From Plectrocnemia conspersa (taxonomy: Eukaryota > Arthropoda > Insecta > Trichoptera > Polycentropodidae): a DNA stretch of 64,000 bases. The position numbers and the translations under genes were made by a program. Under the pieces are notes generated by a model. It saw nothing but the letters and a program-made list of their open reading frames with translations, ran no database searches and was not told the DNA's origin. Positions 1 to 11,269 of the stretch are shown here, piece after piece. Each line of letters opens with the position of its first letter. Position 1 is the first letter of the stretch. The stretch is from assembly GCA_009617715.1 (NCBI GenBank), contig VTFK01000332.1:597380-661379 (forward strand), written 5' to 3'.

Positions 1-361
1 AGAGAACCTCCATTTGCTCTCGAAAGTGATTCCGAGATCTTTAATGGAAGTTTCTTAGTCAAAATGTTACCACCGAGATGGTAGAAATAAGCTGATGGCG
101 AACGGGATCGAGAAAATGACACAGTATGGCACTTTCCGACACTAAAGGGCAGACGGTTAACGGAAGCCCATCTCCACAGAGAGTCTAAATCACTTTGTAG
201 AGAAGGAGTCCGCAACAGATCGAATGCATTTATATAATTTTAAATCATCTGCGTACAGAAGAAAACTTGAATGTTTAATTGCAGTATTTATGTCATTAAT
301 AAATAACACAAAAAGCAGAGGTCCCAGATTGGATCCTTGAGGAACCCCCGAAGGGGTAAAA
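1..361 (-). pseudogene. Non-LTR retrotransposon reverse transcriptase remnant (RT family 1, copy a)
   Basis: On the minus strand, positions 355-190 translate to an open stretch with the RT palm motif GVPQGSNLGPLLF (about 340-300), then LFINDI, and the catalytic YADD box at 244-255. An RT of this kind copies the element's RNA at the nicked target site. Below position 190 the similarity continues in shifted frames (a DSL..W..-type stretch at 60-190), so the copy is broken. It runs off the left edge of the window and stops at its upstream side where a Tc1 element begins. The motif wording fits the jockey/CR1 group of LINEs; the exact clade is uncertain. Related pieces lie at 5385-5640, 13265-13620 and 21320-21513. 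Confidence 0.8.
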
Positions 362-1746
362 TATAATATCATAAAAAACGTGAAAATATAAATAAAAATT
401 CGACTAATGTTGCTTAAAGTGTTTATTTTAATTTACTTTTTAATGTTAAGTAGGCTCAACATTAGCTATAATTAGAGCTGCAACCGTTTTTGGGACACTG
501 TCAACTAATGACAATTTTCTCCATTCCATCTGCAATTTTTCTCACAGCTTAGTTTTGGGTTTAGGCCATAAATGCTCTATAGGATTTAGGTGTGGTGACT
601 GTATAGGCCATCCTAAAAGCGTCAAACTCATTGACACAAACTAAGCCCTTATTTTAGCGAAGAATGGCATGGAGCGTTTTCTTGCTGAAATCGGATAATA
701 GCGTGGTCTGTACTTAGAAATATTTTTCAGTAGAAATCCATTAGAGTGGATTTCAACATTGAAATATAAATGTCACTATTCATACTACTCTCGCAATTGT
801 ACTGTTTCATACCTCTGCTGCTGGCATGAAACCCCAGACCATAACGCTTCCGCCACTATATTTGACTTTGGGTACTACGCAATCAGTAAAATATTCTTTC
901 TGGCTTTTCGACGCACGTGTACTATACCAGGGATCGCAAAAACTTAAAATATTGTTAGAAGAAGAAGGATTATTTAAAAAAAATATTGTTTTGAATTTTT
1001 TTGAATAAGTTCGGTTTTAAATATTTTGTTTTATTGTAACCAATTTAACTTTGAAATTATCTTAAAGTTGGTTTAACCGGGCCAATTAACTTTCGCCTAA
1101 CCTTCAGATGTCCAATCTCGATGTTTCCGGGTCCACTCTAACCTTCGAGTTTTATTTATTTCTGAAAGCTATGGTTTATGTCGGACTTTACAACGTCAGA
1201 GTTCCACATTGTTGAGACTTCTTCTCACCGTCTTCAGCAGCCATCTTTAATGACATTTTTTGACAATTTTTAAGGGAGTTGCGAACCAAGATTTGATGTT
1301 CTATCGTTGTCTTTCAGTTCTTGACTTTGATTTGTAAGAACCATATTCGTTAAACCGTTTCAAAACATTTTGGACAGCGTGTCATGAACAATAAATGTGT
1401 TTTTTAATTTCCGATATAATTAGTCAATAATATGCAATAAAATTATATTCGCTCTTTTTGCTTAACTTTATTCGCGGTTTTTTTACCTTTTTTGTATATT
1501 ATTTAAAATAAATTATTGAATAAAAAAAATATAACGATAAATAAAGGCCATTTAAGCGAGACTGGATAATTTAACCTGCAATATTTTTTTAAAATTTAAG
1601 TGAGTAAATAAAAACGGTTAATTTATTTGTATAGTGCTCAGAATTACGGTTAAAATTACGTGCTAAAATATTTCAGTCAGACTATGCACTTGTAAAGAGT
1701 TACATACCATTTTAAGGAGTGCCTAATTTTTATGACCAAGGATGTA
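362..1746 (-). mobile_element. Decayed Tc1-family DNA transposon
   Basis: The right end at 1719-1746 (GTGCCTAATTTTTATGACCA, then AGGATGTA) is the typical outer end of Tc1 elements, next to a TA. The left end near 362-385 is much decayed but keeps TCATAAAAA next to TA. Between them lies a minus-strand transposase relic. The insertion begins exactly where the RT remnant at 1-361 loses its reading frame, so the Tc1 copy appears to have landed in, or at the edge of, that older retrotransposon. The left boundary is approximate. Confidence 0.75.
480..1400 (-). pseudogene. Tc1-like transposase relic (DD34E type)
   Basis: This is a cut-and-paste transposase broken by stops and frameshifts, read on the minus strand from high to low coordinates. 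A helix-turn-helix-like stretch NEYGSYKSKSRTERQR lies near 1350-1300. RRLEWTRKHRDWTSEG lies at 1148-1101. A decayed first-aspartate region (VNWPG then a stop) is near 1080. SGGSVMVWGFMP lies at 862-823. QQENAPCHSSLK near 700-660 is the second catalytic site, but its aspartate reads as glutamate. WPIQSPHLNPIEHLW lies at 611-566 and carries the third catalytic glutamate. The motif order and spacing are those of the Tc1 family. The loss of two catalytic aspartates and the many stops show it is inactive. Confidence 0.85.
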
Positions 1747-1749
1747 TAT

Positions 1750-3260
1750 TGTTTTTCATATAAAATATTATTTATAAATTGCATATGATGTACTCTTATT
1801 GTTCAGTCATATTTTTTGTGCAAAATCACCTTCGTTTAATTAAAAATGTTAAGTATTGATTATAATAATCTAATTTAAAAAAAATAGTGTAATTTTATTT
1901 CTCTTAAGGTAGTTCAATTTATTTAAGCCAATAATGTGTATGAAAAATAATTCTAAAGCAGGAAATTAAGATTTAATATATATTAGAAAAATATGTATTA
2001 CTTTTCATGGGAAAGTTTTAAGCTTTAAATATATTTTAAAAATTTTAAAGTAAGAAAACATAATCTAACTAAGTAAGGAATACAATAAAATAAAATAAAT
2101 TTATATGATAAATTCAGAAAATGTATAAAATAATTAATATATTAAATAAATTTAAATCAATTTTTGATAAAGGTTAAAAACTAAATTCCAACTTTAAGCT
2201 ACGTGGAATAAATTTGTCGGAACCAAATTCCAGTTCAGTGCACATTCTAGTTGCGTATTATCATGTCACATTTTAGAGGCGAAGCTTTTGAATTCTCAGA
2301 TATTTTCTTAAACTTACTTCGCATTCTTAGAATTTTCTTTGTATCTTTTGCGAAAAAATCTTATAAACGTTGTACTTTGACCGATATAAATTGCAAGAAT
2401 TCACTCTGACGTTGTGCTTATAACGATGGCTCAGTAAAATTTTCTACAAATGCGAACTGCACAAAGCATTGGAACAGTTGCATGTCTATTGTGTTGGAAA
2501 TACTATGGTTTAGTTATATAAAAATATAAGGATACACTTTATTTGTAGTTAACATATATTTTTAAATACACAAAACTGCCGTGAGTAAGTTTCTACGTAT
2601 ATAAAAATTCAAGTGTGCAATTTTCTGTTGCAAGATAGAAGAAGCTTCTGTTGCATCGTAAAACGTTCAACATCCACCACATAAAGTAAGAAGATGCACC
2701 GGAAAGGCTTCGAGGCCCATCGCTTAAATATTGTAGTAAGTTTCCCGTGCATAAAACATGGCTTGACTGCTCGCTTATAATTTATTAGACGAGCACAGTT
2801 AAAAGTCCTATACTCACTAAGGATGACGTATGTGCAATTCATGTGTACCGTTTTTGTCCTTCGATTTGTCGCGAACATTATAACAAATCATCATTATTTT
2901 GGAGTTTTTACTCTTCAACGAACATTTAGTTCTCTTGTCATCAATAATATTAATTTATCTACAATAATGTGCTTTATCATTATAATCACAAACTATTAAT
3001 TACATTATTATTTCTTTTATTTTAAAAATTGTTTAAAAATATTCGAGAAAAAAATAGAATTAAAATAATAATTTTTATTTCTCAAAAAATAAAAAACATC
3101 TAAAAAATGGAGCGCCTACATTAACCGAAGTGTACTTATTACACTTTCATATTTGCTACTAAATAAATATAAAAATTAAACAATTAAAAAAATTAAACTT
3201 TCTCAAGCATAGAATATTTTATAGTAAGCAATAATAATAGGCAAAGCGTTTTTTAAAGTT
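1750..3260. other. AT-rich spacer without recognised gene
   Basis: Mostly A/T runs. A slightly more complex patch at 2200-2480 and an 89-codon minus-strand open stretch at 2609-2878 show no motif I recognise. Confidence 0.5.
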
Positions 3261-3267
3261 TGTGAAT

Positions 3268-3475
3268 ATGTGTTTTAGCAACGAAGGATGGGTTAAGCTT
3301 TCGCGTGGAGCATATGCAGGTGGCCGCCATTTTATTTATGGGCGCCATCTTGCCGTCGACCATTTCGAATTTCAAATGAGCAACGAAATGGCCGCAACGT
3401 GGCAACCAAAGCCATTTGTATGTTTCGCCTCGGAATAATAAATAACGAGAGCCAGCGTTGCGATATTGTCAATAA
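3268..3475. other. GC-richer island, possible conserved non-coding element
   Basis: A sharp rise in GC, including GGTGGCCGCCATTTT and GGGCGCCATCTTG, in otherwise A/T sequence. No reading frame continues through it. The two GCCAT-centred segments resemble each other. A regulatory role is inferred from composition only. Confidence 0.3.
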
Positions 3476-3479
3476 TTAT

Positions 3480-4085
3480 ATATGCATGTAATATGTAATT
3501 AACATTCGATTTTCGCTATAAATTTTATGAAACACGACCATAAATGTTATCCCAAAAATGAAATAATTATAGGGGTTGTAGTATTGGGACAATTTTCAGA
3601 TGCAGATACCAAATTTATGCTTTTAAAGTATGCAAAAAAATGAAATTTAATATAAAGCATTGCAAATATTTATTTAAATAAAATCTAATTATGTATATGT
3701 ACATATGTATATCTAATTATACCTATTATATGATATATACATATTCATTTTTTAATCTGTCTTTTCATTCTGATATTCAGCAAAACTTTTATCATTAAAT
3801 TTGACTAAGTTAATCGTCCATCAGCGATCGCTCAGGATTACTATGAAGCAATTATTATTTTTATTTAATTGTAGACCTCTCGTAATAAAATTGTCTTTCA
3901 TTGTATTTCTGTTTCATGCTTAAAAATAGTAATTAGCTTAAATCTAATAAAAAATAAGAATATTTAACAAAACGTTTGTGATTATAATTTTAAGGAAAAA
4001 ATATTACACTTTTTACAGTTTAAGCGAAAAAAATACAGGAAATAAACAACCTTATTCATTAAAGTTTTTAATTGCAAAGATTCAG
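3480..4085. other. AT-rich spacer with a short ATGTAC/TATATG microsatellite
   Basis: Low-complexity alternation of TATATG, TACATATG and related words at about 3690-3745. Nothing else is recognised. Confidence 0.4.
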
Positions 4086-4088
4086 TTT

Positions 4089-4860
4089 TTAGCCACTGCT
4101 TTTTCTTTTAATTTTAAATCTAATTAATTTATTAATCGATGGAGTAAGTTCAATATTATTATGAAATTTTTTACGAGACGGTACTGATGATATTTTAGTT
4201 TGTTCGATTACGGTTGTTAAATTATTAATGCCATCGCCGGTAGTTTTAGTGTTCATTGGGGCATAGTTACCTAACCACTGTACAGGACTCGACAATACAC
4301 TTGAAACCTTTCCAATCAGTATTGTTATAATCAAAGACAATTTTATGGATAACTAAGCCCCACAATCTAGTGTAAAAAACACAGAAAGGTGGTACGAGGA
4401 CAGAGCTTAAATGCATTGCATATCTGAGATCTGAGAATAACTATTAAATAACGCAATATGCAGTTGGTGATTTTTAAAGCTTAAAATCGTATCCGTGTCA
4501 TTGAAAAGTGTCGTCTCGGATAAATTCACACCGGAACAATTCCAATGCAAGTGTCTGGCTTTGAGATCTTCGGTTAAAATAACCAAGTCCCCAAGAGAAA
4601 ACACATAAATTCATACCCAATGACAATTATTATATTTGTATTTTTATGTTCAATTGGCATCGCCATGGTTTCTAGCTTAGTTGTGTGTGTTTTATTGATT
4701 TATTTACAAATATCGCGGTTTTATAGTATATGTTTCAGTGACAACGAAAATATAAATTTTGTACTTAGTAATTAGTAGTTCTAGTTCTTTAGTTTTACAT
4801 CGGATTCCATAGGAATTATCTTCTGGAGAACGATAGTATCCTGCATTGGTTATATAATCT
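4089..4860 (-). pseudogene. Jockey-type retrotransposon endonuclease remnant
   Basis: Three minus-strand open stretches follow each other in the order of a jockey ORF2 amino terminus. The N-terminal endonuclease part (about 4820-4704) reads NSYGIRCKTKELELLITKYK, then YIFVVTETY; a GI..K..EL..L...-I-ET layout is expected there. The middle part (4604-4407) reads GDLVILTEDLKARHLHWNC, matching the usual G-D-x-N-A-K-H-x-x-W-N box with the catalytic aspartate-asparagine region altered. The linker to the RT (4340-4089) reads INNLTTVIEQTKISSVPSRK. This enzyme nicks target DNA so that reverse transcription can start. The pieces are separated by stops, so the copy is dead. The RT that should follow at lower coordinates is missing; an RT piece lies on the wrong side instead. 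Confidence 0.75.
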
Positions 4861-4864
4861 GGGG

Positions 4865-5250
4865 AGGGTTCCTCAGGCTGTCTGATTTGTGGGACCGGGT
4901 TTTCATTAAAAGCCATAATAACTGTCTTCATCAAAGGTTGAACAGGTAGTTCTGTTTATAGTTGGCAAGTCTGATGTATATATCAAGTCTAGTACTGACC
5001 CTAGTACACTGCTTTGAGGTACTCCAAATTTTATTGAGCAGACAAAAGATTTTTTACCTTGATATTTTACTATAAAATATTTATTGCTCAGATATGACTA
5101 TATAATTTCATACATATGCTGAAGTAGTGTCATTTTGATTTTAAATTTAATCCCATATACTACTCTTTGTCGTTATTTCAATCGTAGTTTGACTTATGTC
5201 TAGAACAGCATCTGAGCAATAAATATATAAATATGTTTCTATATTTTATT
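4865..5250 (-). pseudogene. Jockey-type reverse transcriptase remnant
   Basis: Minus-strand translation gives IIKSYLSN-like residues near 5105-5080 and YFIVKYQGK near 5075-5050. These are followed by FGVPQSSVLGSVLDLIYTSD at about 5030-4970, a jockey RT hallmark. The catalytic F-A-D-D box is decayed to STFDED near 4940, and VIMAFNENPV follows near 4920-4890. The frame then passes straight into the endonuclease remnant below it. In a normal element the endonuclease lies upstream of the RT, so this is either two truncated copies side by side or a rearranged one. Stops and the altered active site show it is inactive. Confidence 0.75.
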
Positions 5251-5384
5251 AAATATATTTCATATCTTTTTAAAATAGACAGAGAGTACATACAAGTAGT
5301 ATATAAAATATTATATGTTAAGCGAGCTATCTTTTGTTAATCTTGGAAATTAATCAATTTATAAATTTATTACTTTCTCAAAAT

Positions 5385-5640
5385 CTAAAGATTTTGAAAA
5401 ATCTTTTGACAAGGCTTGGTAATGTATTATTTAAAAAAAAGTCAAGCCTCAGTTGCTCGGATGATTAAATCTTGTTATTTTCAAGTTATTTAAGCGACCG
5501 TAGACAGTTTTTGACCTATAATAATAATTAAATAATGAAAGAATAATTCCTCAAGGGTCCAGCCTTGGTCGTCTGACCTTCGTGTTATTTATTAATGACA
5601 TGAATATCGCCATCTGACTCATTAATATTATGGCATTACA
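5385..5640 (+). pseudogene. Non-LTR reverse transcriptase remnant (RT family 1, copy b)
   Basis: On the plus strand, DFEKSFDKAW (5390-5419) matches the D-F-x-K-A-F-D motif of LINE reverse transcriptases. A decayed IKSYLSDRRQ-like stretch follows at about 5455-5510. IIPQGSSLG..TFVLFINDM (5546-5615) is the next palm motif. The order and spacing are right but stops separate the blocks. The wording is close to the copy at 1-361. Confidence 0.7.
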
Positions 5641-5879
5641 TATTAATCTATTTAATGTTAGTTACGAGAAGTTGGGCAAGTTCGTATCGTTTAATTTTAT
5701 TATTTTATGTTTTTTTTTATTAATATGTATTTTTTTATCATTTTCAAATCATCGTGGTGCATTAGTGTTATCTATCAGGGCACGATGGTCTTAATTTAAT
5801 TAAAATAAATAAATTAGTAAATGTATAGAAAGCTATATTCACAAATCTGGGATATTTTGATAATTTTTTTTTTCAGAGA

Positions 5880-6480
5880 AATTATTAATACGGGGTAGCT
5901 CTGTTAAATCCGGAACTGTCCCTCGTAATCCAGGACGTATTAAACATCCCCTTGAGCTTAATAGTCGATAGTGCGTAATACTTCGGCGGGCTTAATACTT
6001 CGTGACAAATTTATTCTTTGGTTTTAAACCTCGTATGAATTTCGCTCTTCAAAGCTTTTCCACTAGATTACCCATCACGCGCCACAAGTCTACGGCCAAC
6101 GCCCCCCGAAGACGAACCAAAGGCCTAATAAGGCCAAAACGCCACCTATTTTCGACGGGAATGGTGCCTCAATAAATAATAGTGCTACACCCCCGCAGAG
6201 TCATAACGAATAACGACGCTCTTAGCGATGCCGCTTTCGTAAATTATTCAACGATCGAGATGAAGGACTGTCGAAAGGACCGTCTTGGGTCAAAGGCAAT
6301 GGTATAATTCATGACGGCTGGATGTTGTTTCAAAGTTTGCCAGGACTAGCAACGTCAGTTAAAGATGCTAATTAACGCGATGCTTATTCCAGAGTCACAA
6401 GGTGCTTGATTGGTTAATGTATTCATAGTTGAAATAATAACGCGGCGGTGGCGCGAAGAGTTGTAAATAATTTTATGGAT
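5880..6480. other. GC-richer island, candidate conserved non-coding region
   Basis: About 600 bases of complex sequence, with C/G-rich stretches such as CACGCGCCACAAGTC, CGCCCCCCGAAGACG and GCGGCGGTGGCGCG. All frames contain stops, and no repeat copy of it is seen in the window. It is one of the clearest compositional outliers here. Confidence 0.35.
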
Positions 6481-6484
6481 GGAT

Positions 6485-7530
6485 TGAGCCCATATGTACA
6501 TGAATGCAGTTATACATGCAAGATGTTCATTATCTATAGAAGTGTTTCTGTCACAAAATTTTTAAGAAAACTCGAAAAAATATTTGTTGTGAAATAAAAA
6601 AGTGTCTTAGAAATAATGATAGTAAAAATGCACAATATTATAAATAATACAAATAAAAATCGCGTATTAGAAAATTATTAATTAATTTAGAACAGAGATA
6701 GTAATAGTAACCAAAAAATCTTTGAGAGTAATAACAAGGAGAAAAATTATAATCTATCAAACATAATGTAAACTTAAAAAACTATTAAAAAATCTGTGTG
6801 ACAAAATTTGTTTTGAGATAAAATTTATTTTTTTCGAGGATTTATTTATAATAATATATATTTATTATATTATAAAAATCCCAAGTCTCGAAAACTCCTA
6901 AAATTATTCAGATAAAGTTATGATTCTTGGGGTTTTAAAAAAGGTCGTTAATCAGTTAGATTGCCGAATCTCTTATAATTGCCGTAGACGTTTTAAAAAT
7001 AGCCATAAATTAAATTAAAATAAATATATTAGTTTGTGGCTGTTGCTAAAATAGTTAATTTTTTGTCTTTGTGTATGTCAAAATTTAAAAACAAACACAA
7101 CGTTTGAGTCACAGTAAAAACTACTACCATAACAGCTTGATTTTTCGTTAAATATGTTGTTGGAAAGCTATATTGAATAAAAATTAAATGCTATAAGCAA
7201 TGCCTCAATTAAAAAGTTTACCTTTTTCTTATTTTGCCACAAAGATAAGATAATTAAATTAATTAGTAAAATTACGCAATGCTAATAAATAAGTAAGTTT
7301 TGTTTTTGAAAACTTTAATAAAAATGCGATAAGGAAATAATTAAAAATTTAATTTGCATTTTTTTTTTTAAATAAAATAATATTTGGTTGTGTTTTGTGT
7401 GCTCTATATAATATTTAATACTAAAATTAAAATTATTGTTTTCGCACTTATGCTGTCAATTCTGCTAAGACATAGTTTTTTTCCAGTCGTCATTATTAAA
7501 AAAACTTTTCGAGCTCTGCTCCAAACCAGT
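6485..7530. other. AT-rich spacer
   Basis: Poly-A/T rich. Short AT palindromes occur, for example around 6840-6880. No gene-like signal is seen. Confidence 0.5.
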
Positions 7531-7542
7531 GTGTGTTTTTAC

Positions 7543-7857
7543 CAGGGCTGTGGAGTCGTTAAATAAAAACACGACTCCGACTCCGACTCCGATTCCGATA
7601 TTTACCAACAACACGACTTCCGTTTCCGACTCCGACTCAAAAAAGTTTAATTTTATCAGGTATTTTGATGTTTTTTTCTACACGTTTATTATTCATACGC
7701 TATACACATTCATTATTACGCAATTAAAAAATTCATAAATTTAATAATTTAAAATAAAACTCATTTTTTCACGACTCCGACTCCGACTCCAACTCCGGCC
7801 AAAACACCACGACTCCACGACTCCAACTCCGACTCCGACTCCGACTCCACAGCCCTG
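7543..7857. mobile_element. hAT-like non-autonomous element with hexamer-repeat ends
   Basis: The element begins CAGGGCTGTGGAGTCG and ends CGACTCCACAGCCCTG, a perfect inverted terminal repeat. Flanking copies are GTTTTTAC (7535-7542) and GTTTTAC (7858-7864), an 8-bp target duplication with one T lost, as expected for hAT insertion. Both ends carry runs of the hexamer GGAGTC/GACTCC (7570-7640 and 7770-7849) around an AT-rich centre. There is no transposase, so it depends on a helper. A related fragment lies at 20900-20945. Confidence 0.8.
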
Positions 7858-7864
7858 GTTTTAC

Positions 7865-9035
7865 TTAGGATTTAAGTATTCTCGAGTTTGTATCAGAAAT
7901 ATACCCTTTTTTGGAGGAATTTATTTATTTACTATTAAAATCACATTTGTGAGTAAAATAGCAAAGATGAAGTGTATATGTATATTTAAATATCAGTAGA
8001 TAAAAGTGTAATATTACTAGCTCGATATTTGAAAACTTTACTCGATCTACCAGATTGCTTCAAAATAGCAGCAATTGTAAAAATAAAAAAATTTAAGCTA
8101 CGGTAAAAATCGTAGAATAAAAATTAAATAATTTAAGAACTTTTTGTTGTAAAAAGCAAAAAATATTTATTAGAAATTTAAATAAAATATTAATAAATAT
8201 GTTGGAACTAACAAGTTAAATGCAAATTATTTTTAATAAAATTAAAATCACATAGAAACAACGAATTTATTTTTATTGCCACTTGTATGTAATTATTATT
8301 TTACGTGTTGCTCATAAGTAATACACATGTATTGTATTTAGGATAAATATGGAGCGATTAAAATAAATAAAGGTCATTAACCAGTCGTCACAACGACACA
8401 CCGTCATATTATTGCTGGAGCATCTACGCTTCAGGAGGACAGGGTAAATTTTTTTTTGCTATTTTTTGTCATTTACGTTGGTTATATTATCTAAATTTGA
8501 GGACAGACTAACTGCCACAGTCTTAATGATATTGACATGAAACTTGCTCTTAAAATATCTCGGCTAAGTTCGTTTCAAAATTATAAAAAATTATAACTTT
8601 ATTAAAAAAATGAAAAACATTAATATAATAAATAAAAAAATATATTTTTCTAAAAAAGCATTAAAGAAATTCAAAAATTCAAAACTCTGTTAAAAAATTA
8701 TGCTATAAAATATAAATCAAAATGTAATTACATCTAGTAGTCACTTAACCTTTGAACACCAATTAACTCATATTTAATGGGGTGTTGATGTTTGGTTATG
8801 TGAGGTTTGCCTTGTCATGGATTCCTTTTAAAAGTAAAAAGTCGAAAAACGTTTGAAAAAATATATAACATTGCAATAAAAAAGGTATATAAATTAAAAA
8901 AAAAGTCGTTCCTTCATTTAAAAAATCATAGAAAAAAAAAAACAAGTCAAAAAATGCAAAGGGTTCTAATGCATATTTTATGAAACCTCTGATTTTCAAT
9001 GCTCATTGATGAGTGAAATTGTACCAGAATCCACG
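7865..9035. other. AT-rich spacer
   Basis: No recognised gene. A somewhat more complex patch lies at 8385-8450. The minus-strand open frame at 8796-8999 is a phenylalanine-rich translation of A-runs. Confidence 0.45.
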
Positions 9036-9039
9036 TAAA

Positions 9040-9600
9040 CAGAATCGATTCTCAAGAAATTGAACCTCAAAGGAGTAACCGAATGAATTATTCAATTATT
9101 AAAATGTCACACTGACAAGCTTTTTGAAAACATATTAGAAAAATCAGCTTTTAAAATTGTTATCTAGTCTAAACAAGTCTGTTGATGGTGTAGCAAGATA
9201 CAATCTGAATACGTTAAGATTATCTTTGAGACATATGTGCTTCGATGCAATACCTAGGGTTCTATAAAACACACGGATAAAGAATATTCAGAGAAGCAGG
9301 AAAGCCTACGGTATGCAAATTCGATTAAGGGTATTGTGACTCGCGATTTTAACTTCGCGCCGAGTTTTCATGAATCTGCTTAGTGAGATAATATAGAATA
9401 GAGAAAAAGAGAACAAAAAATTAAAATATATACAGCAAAAAACGGTCTGGAGATGTATGGAGCTTCGTTATTAACCAACTTTCGTGCACTCGTCGGAAAA
9501 ATTTGCTGCGGAAACTCTACGCGAGGGAAAACTCGTCGGTGTAACGCGAAAAGTACTGAAATAAATATTTTCATGCTGTGAGTATATATTCAAATTGAAT
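9040..9600. other. Moderately GC-richer island
   Basis: Complex sequence with patches such as GATTTTAACTTCGCGCCGAG (9340-9363) and CTACGCGAGGGAAAACTCGT (9518-9537). No supported coding frame. Regulatory potential is only inferred. Confidence 0.3.
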
Positions 9601-9734
9601 CCGAAAGGATAATTAATGCCTTTGGGCAATTAGCAGTTGACAATGTCCGCTGAAGTTTCGATATGCACTTTGAATTAGAATAGTTTGGACAAAAAATTGA
9701 ATGAATATGATCGGTACACAATTAAAAAGTTGTT

Positions 9735-9785
9735 AAAAAGAACTTTATAGTATTGTTATAAAAACAATACTATAAAGTTCTTTTT
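9735..9785. repeat. Perfect 23-bp inverted repeat (hairpin)
   Basis: Arms at 9735-9757 and 9763-9785 (AAAAAGAACTTTATAGTATT plus GTT) are exact reverse complements around a 5-base loop. ACACAATTAAAAA on the left and TTTTTTAATT on the right extend the symmetry weakly. It may be a fold-back element or a recent palindromic duplication. Confidence 0.85.
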
Positions 9786-9799
9786 TTAATTGAAATTTT

Positions 9800-10700
9800 T
9801 TTGTGTCGTGTGTGTTTCAAGTAGCTTTTTTTAGCAACTTTTCTGCTCATTGCAATTGTAATTTAGCCCAAAAATATAAATACAAACAATTTTAAAATTA
9901 CCTTACATTTGCTATTATTTAATGTAGTTTAATTGTTCACAAGAGCTTTTTATATAGATTTATAGCTTTAAGGTAACAAAACCAAAACAATGGGAAAGGT
10001 AACCGTTTTGAAAGAAGTATACATATTTATTTTTAACTCTTAAATGTATGCTTTAAAAAAATGGATTATGCTATTAAAAATATATTTATAGTAGTAGTTA
10101 TAAAAAAATATGTTTATTATAAGAAAATTTTATCCGGCAAAGGCCGCGAGAATAAGGTAGATTTCTGAATTGAAAATTATGATATTTGATTTTTATATTA
10201 TTTAAAAGGTTTGATTTTTTCTTAAACTACTTTTTTATTTCAACGATTTTTACTTTTTTATTTTTTATTTTCTTAATAGCGAGATAGCAAATAAGGTTGA
10301 TTTTTTTATTTTAGCCGAGATTTATTTATAGCTAGTTCCATGTCGATATATTATTAAACTCTAATATAATAATATAACTTAAATATTTGTATATTAATAA
10401 CTGCTGTAGTCTTAATGATTTAAAACTACAGCAGTAATTGTGTTTTTTTCAGTTTAGTTATAACCTTTTACTTAATAAATTAATGAATTAAAAATAGAAT
10501 AAATTTATAACAATATCATTAAAACTACGATAGTTATGGTGTTTTTAAAAACTCCAATTCTAAACTTCAATTTTTTATATTTTTTGTGAATATTTTTAGT
10601 ATAAATAATCTATTAAGTACTGTTTTTTTATGTATGCTTAAAATAGGCAAGGTATGAAATATATATAATCGTACTATATTCGCATAATCTGTAAGTCGTA
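9800..10700. other. AT-rich spacer with an 11-bp inverted repeat
   Basis: ACTGCTGTAGT at 10400-10410 is repeated inverted at 10425-10435 around a 14-base loop. No gene is recognised. Confidence 0.5.
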
Positions 10701-10709
10701 ACGAAGATT

Positions 10710-10790
10710 CTTTTAAATTCTTAGTGTCGGAATAACGTCCGTAAGATCTAGATTTGTAACCCAGAGGTTGTGGGTTCGAGTCACAACAGC
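10710..10790 (+). repeat. tRNA-derived (SINE-like) fragment
   Basis: The layout is tRNA-like: an A-box-like TAGTGTCGGAATAACGTC, an anticodon-arm-like GATTTGTAACCCAG (loop containing TGT, as in threonine tRNA), then GAGGTTGTGGGTTCGAGTC with a good B box (GGTTCGAGTC). The acceptor stem does not pair and the sequence continues into an A/T tail, so this looks like a SINE head or tRNA pseudogene rather than a working tRNA. Confidence 0.55.
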
Positions 10791-10954
10791 AGACTCAAAT
10801 TTTTTATTTAAAAAAATGCGCTATTAATAAAAACCAGCCCAAGCTGCAAAGTGACTATTGATTAATAATTAAAATACACATTTTAATTTATACTTGACTA
10901 TATACTATGTATATGTCACCGATTCCTAAACATTTGGATAATTATTGTTAGTCA

Positions 10955-11050
10955 GATTTCATTATGTCTAATTGACTTATCTAGTTGGTACAGATTTATT
11001 TCCGTTGTAGGGCATTGGGCTTAATCCAACTAGTTTACAAAGGAAGAATT
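10955..11050 (+). repeat. Dispersed repeat A, copy 1
   Basis: The core TCTAATTGACTTATCTAGTT, then GGTACAGATTTATTTCCGTT and GTAGGGCATTGGGCTTAA, is matched at 60965-61030 with about a quarter of bases changed. CTAGTTGGTAC resembles a Pol III A box. Family identity is unknown. Confidence 0.55.
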
Positions 11051-11269
11051 ACAAGAAAATAAATTAAAAATATAACTGCTCGGTTTGTTTCGGATCTTTT
11101 GACTATTTTTTTTAAGATGTTTTTTTTAAAGTTACGGTTATTCAAATATTTCGAATTGCTGCTATTTCGCAACAAGATTAGGTTGGCTAACGAATTTAGC
11201 ACTAAAAAAATTTTTATAGAAAGAAAATAGAAAAGTGGTTCGTGTTTTTGAATTTATATCGTATCTGGG

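Noticed and set aside
2609..2878. 89-codon minus-strand open frame
   Set aside because: No domain, no homologous second copy and no splice or promoter context; length is plausible by chance.
7529..7738. Open frame with Thr-Pro and Ser-Asp runs
   Set aside because: It is a translation of the hexamer array of the hAT-like element and runs out into A/T sequence.
10710..10790. Functional threonine tRNA gene
   Set aside because: The T and anticodon arms are recognisable but the acceptor and D stems do not pair.
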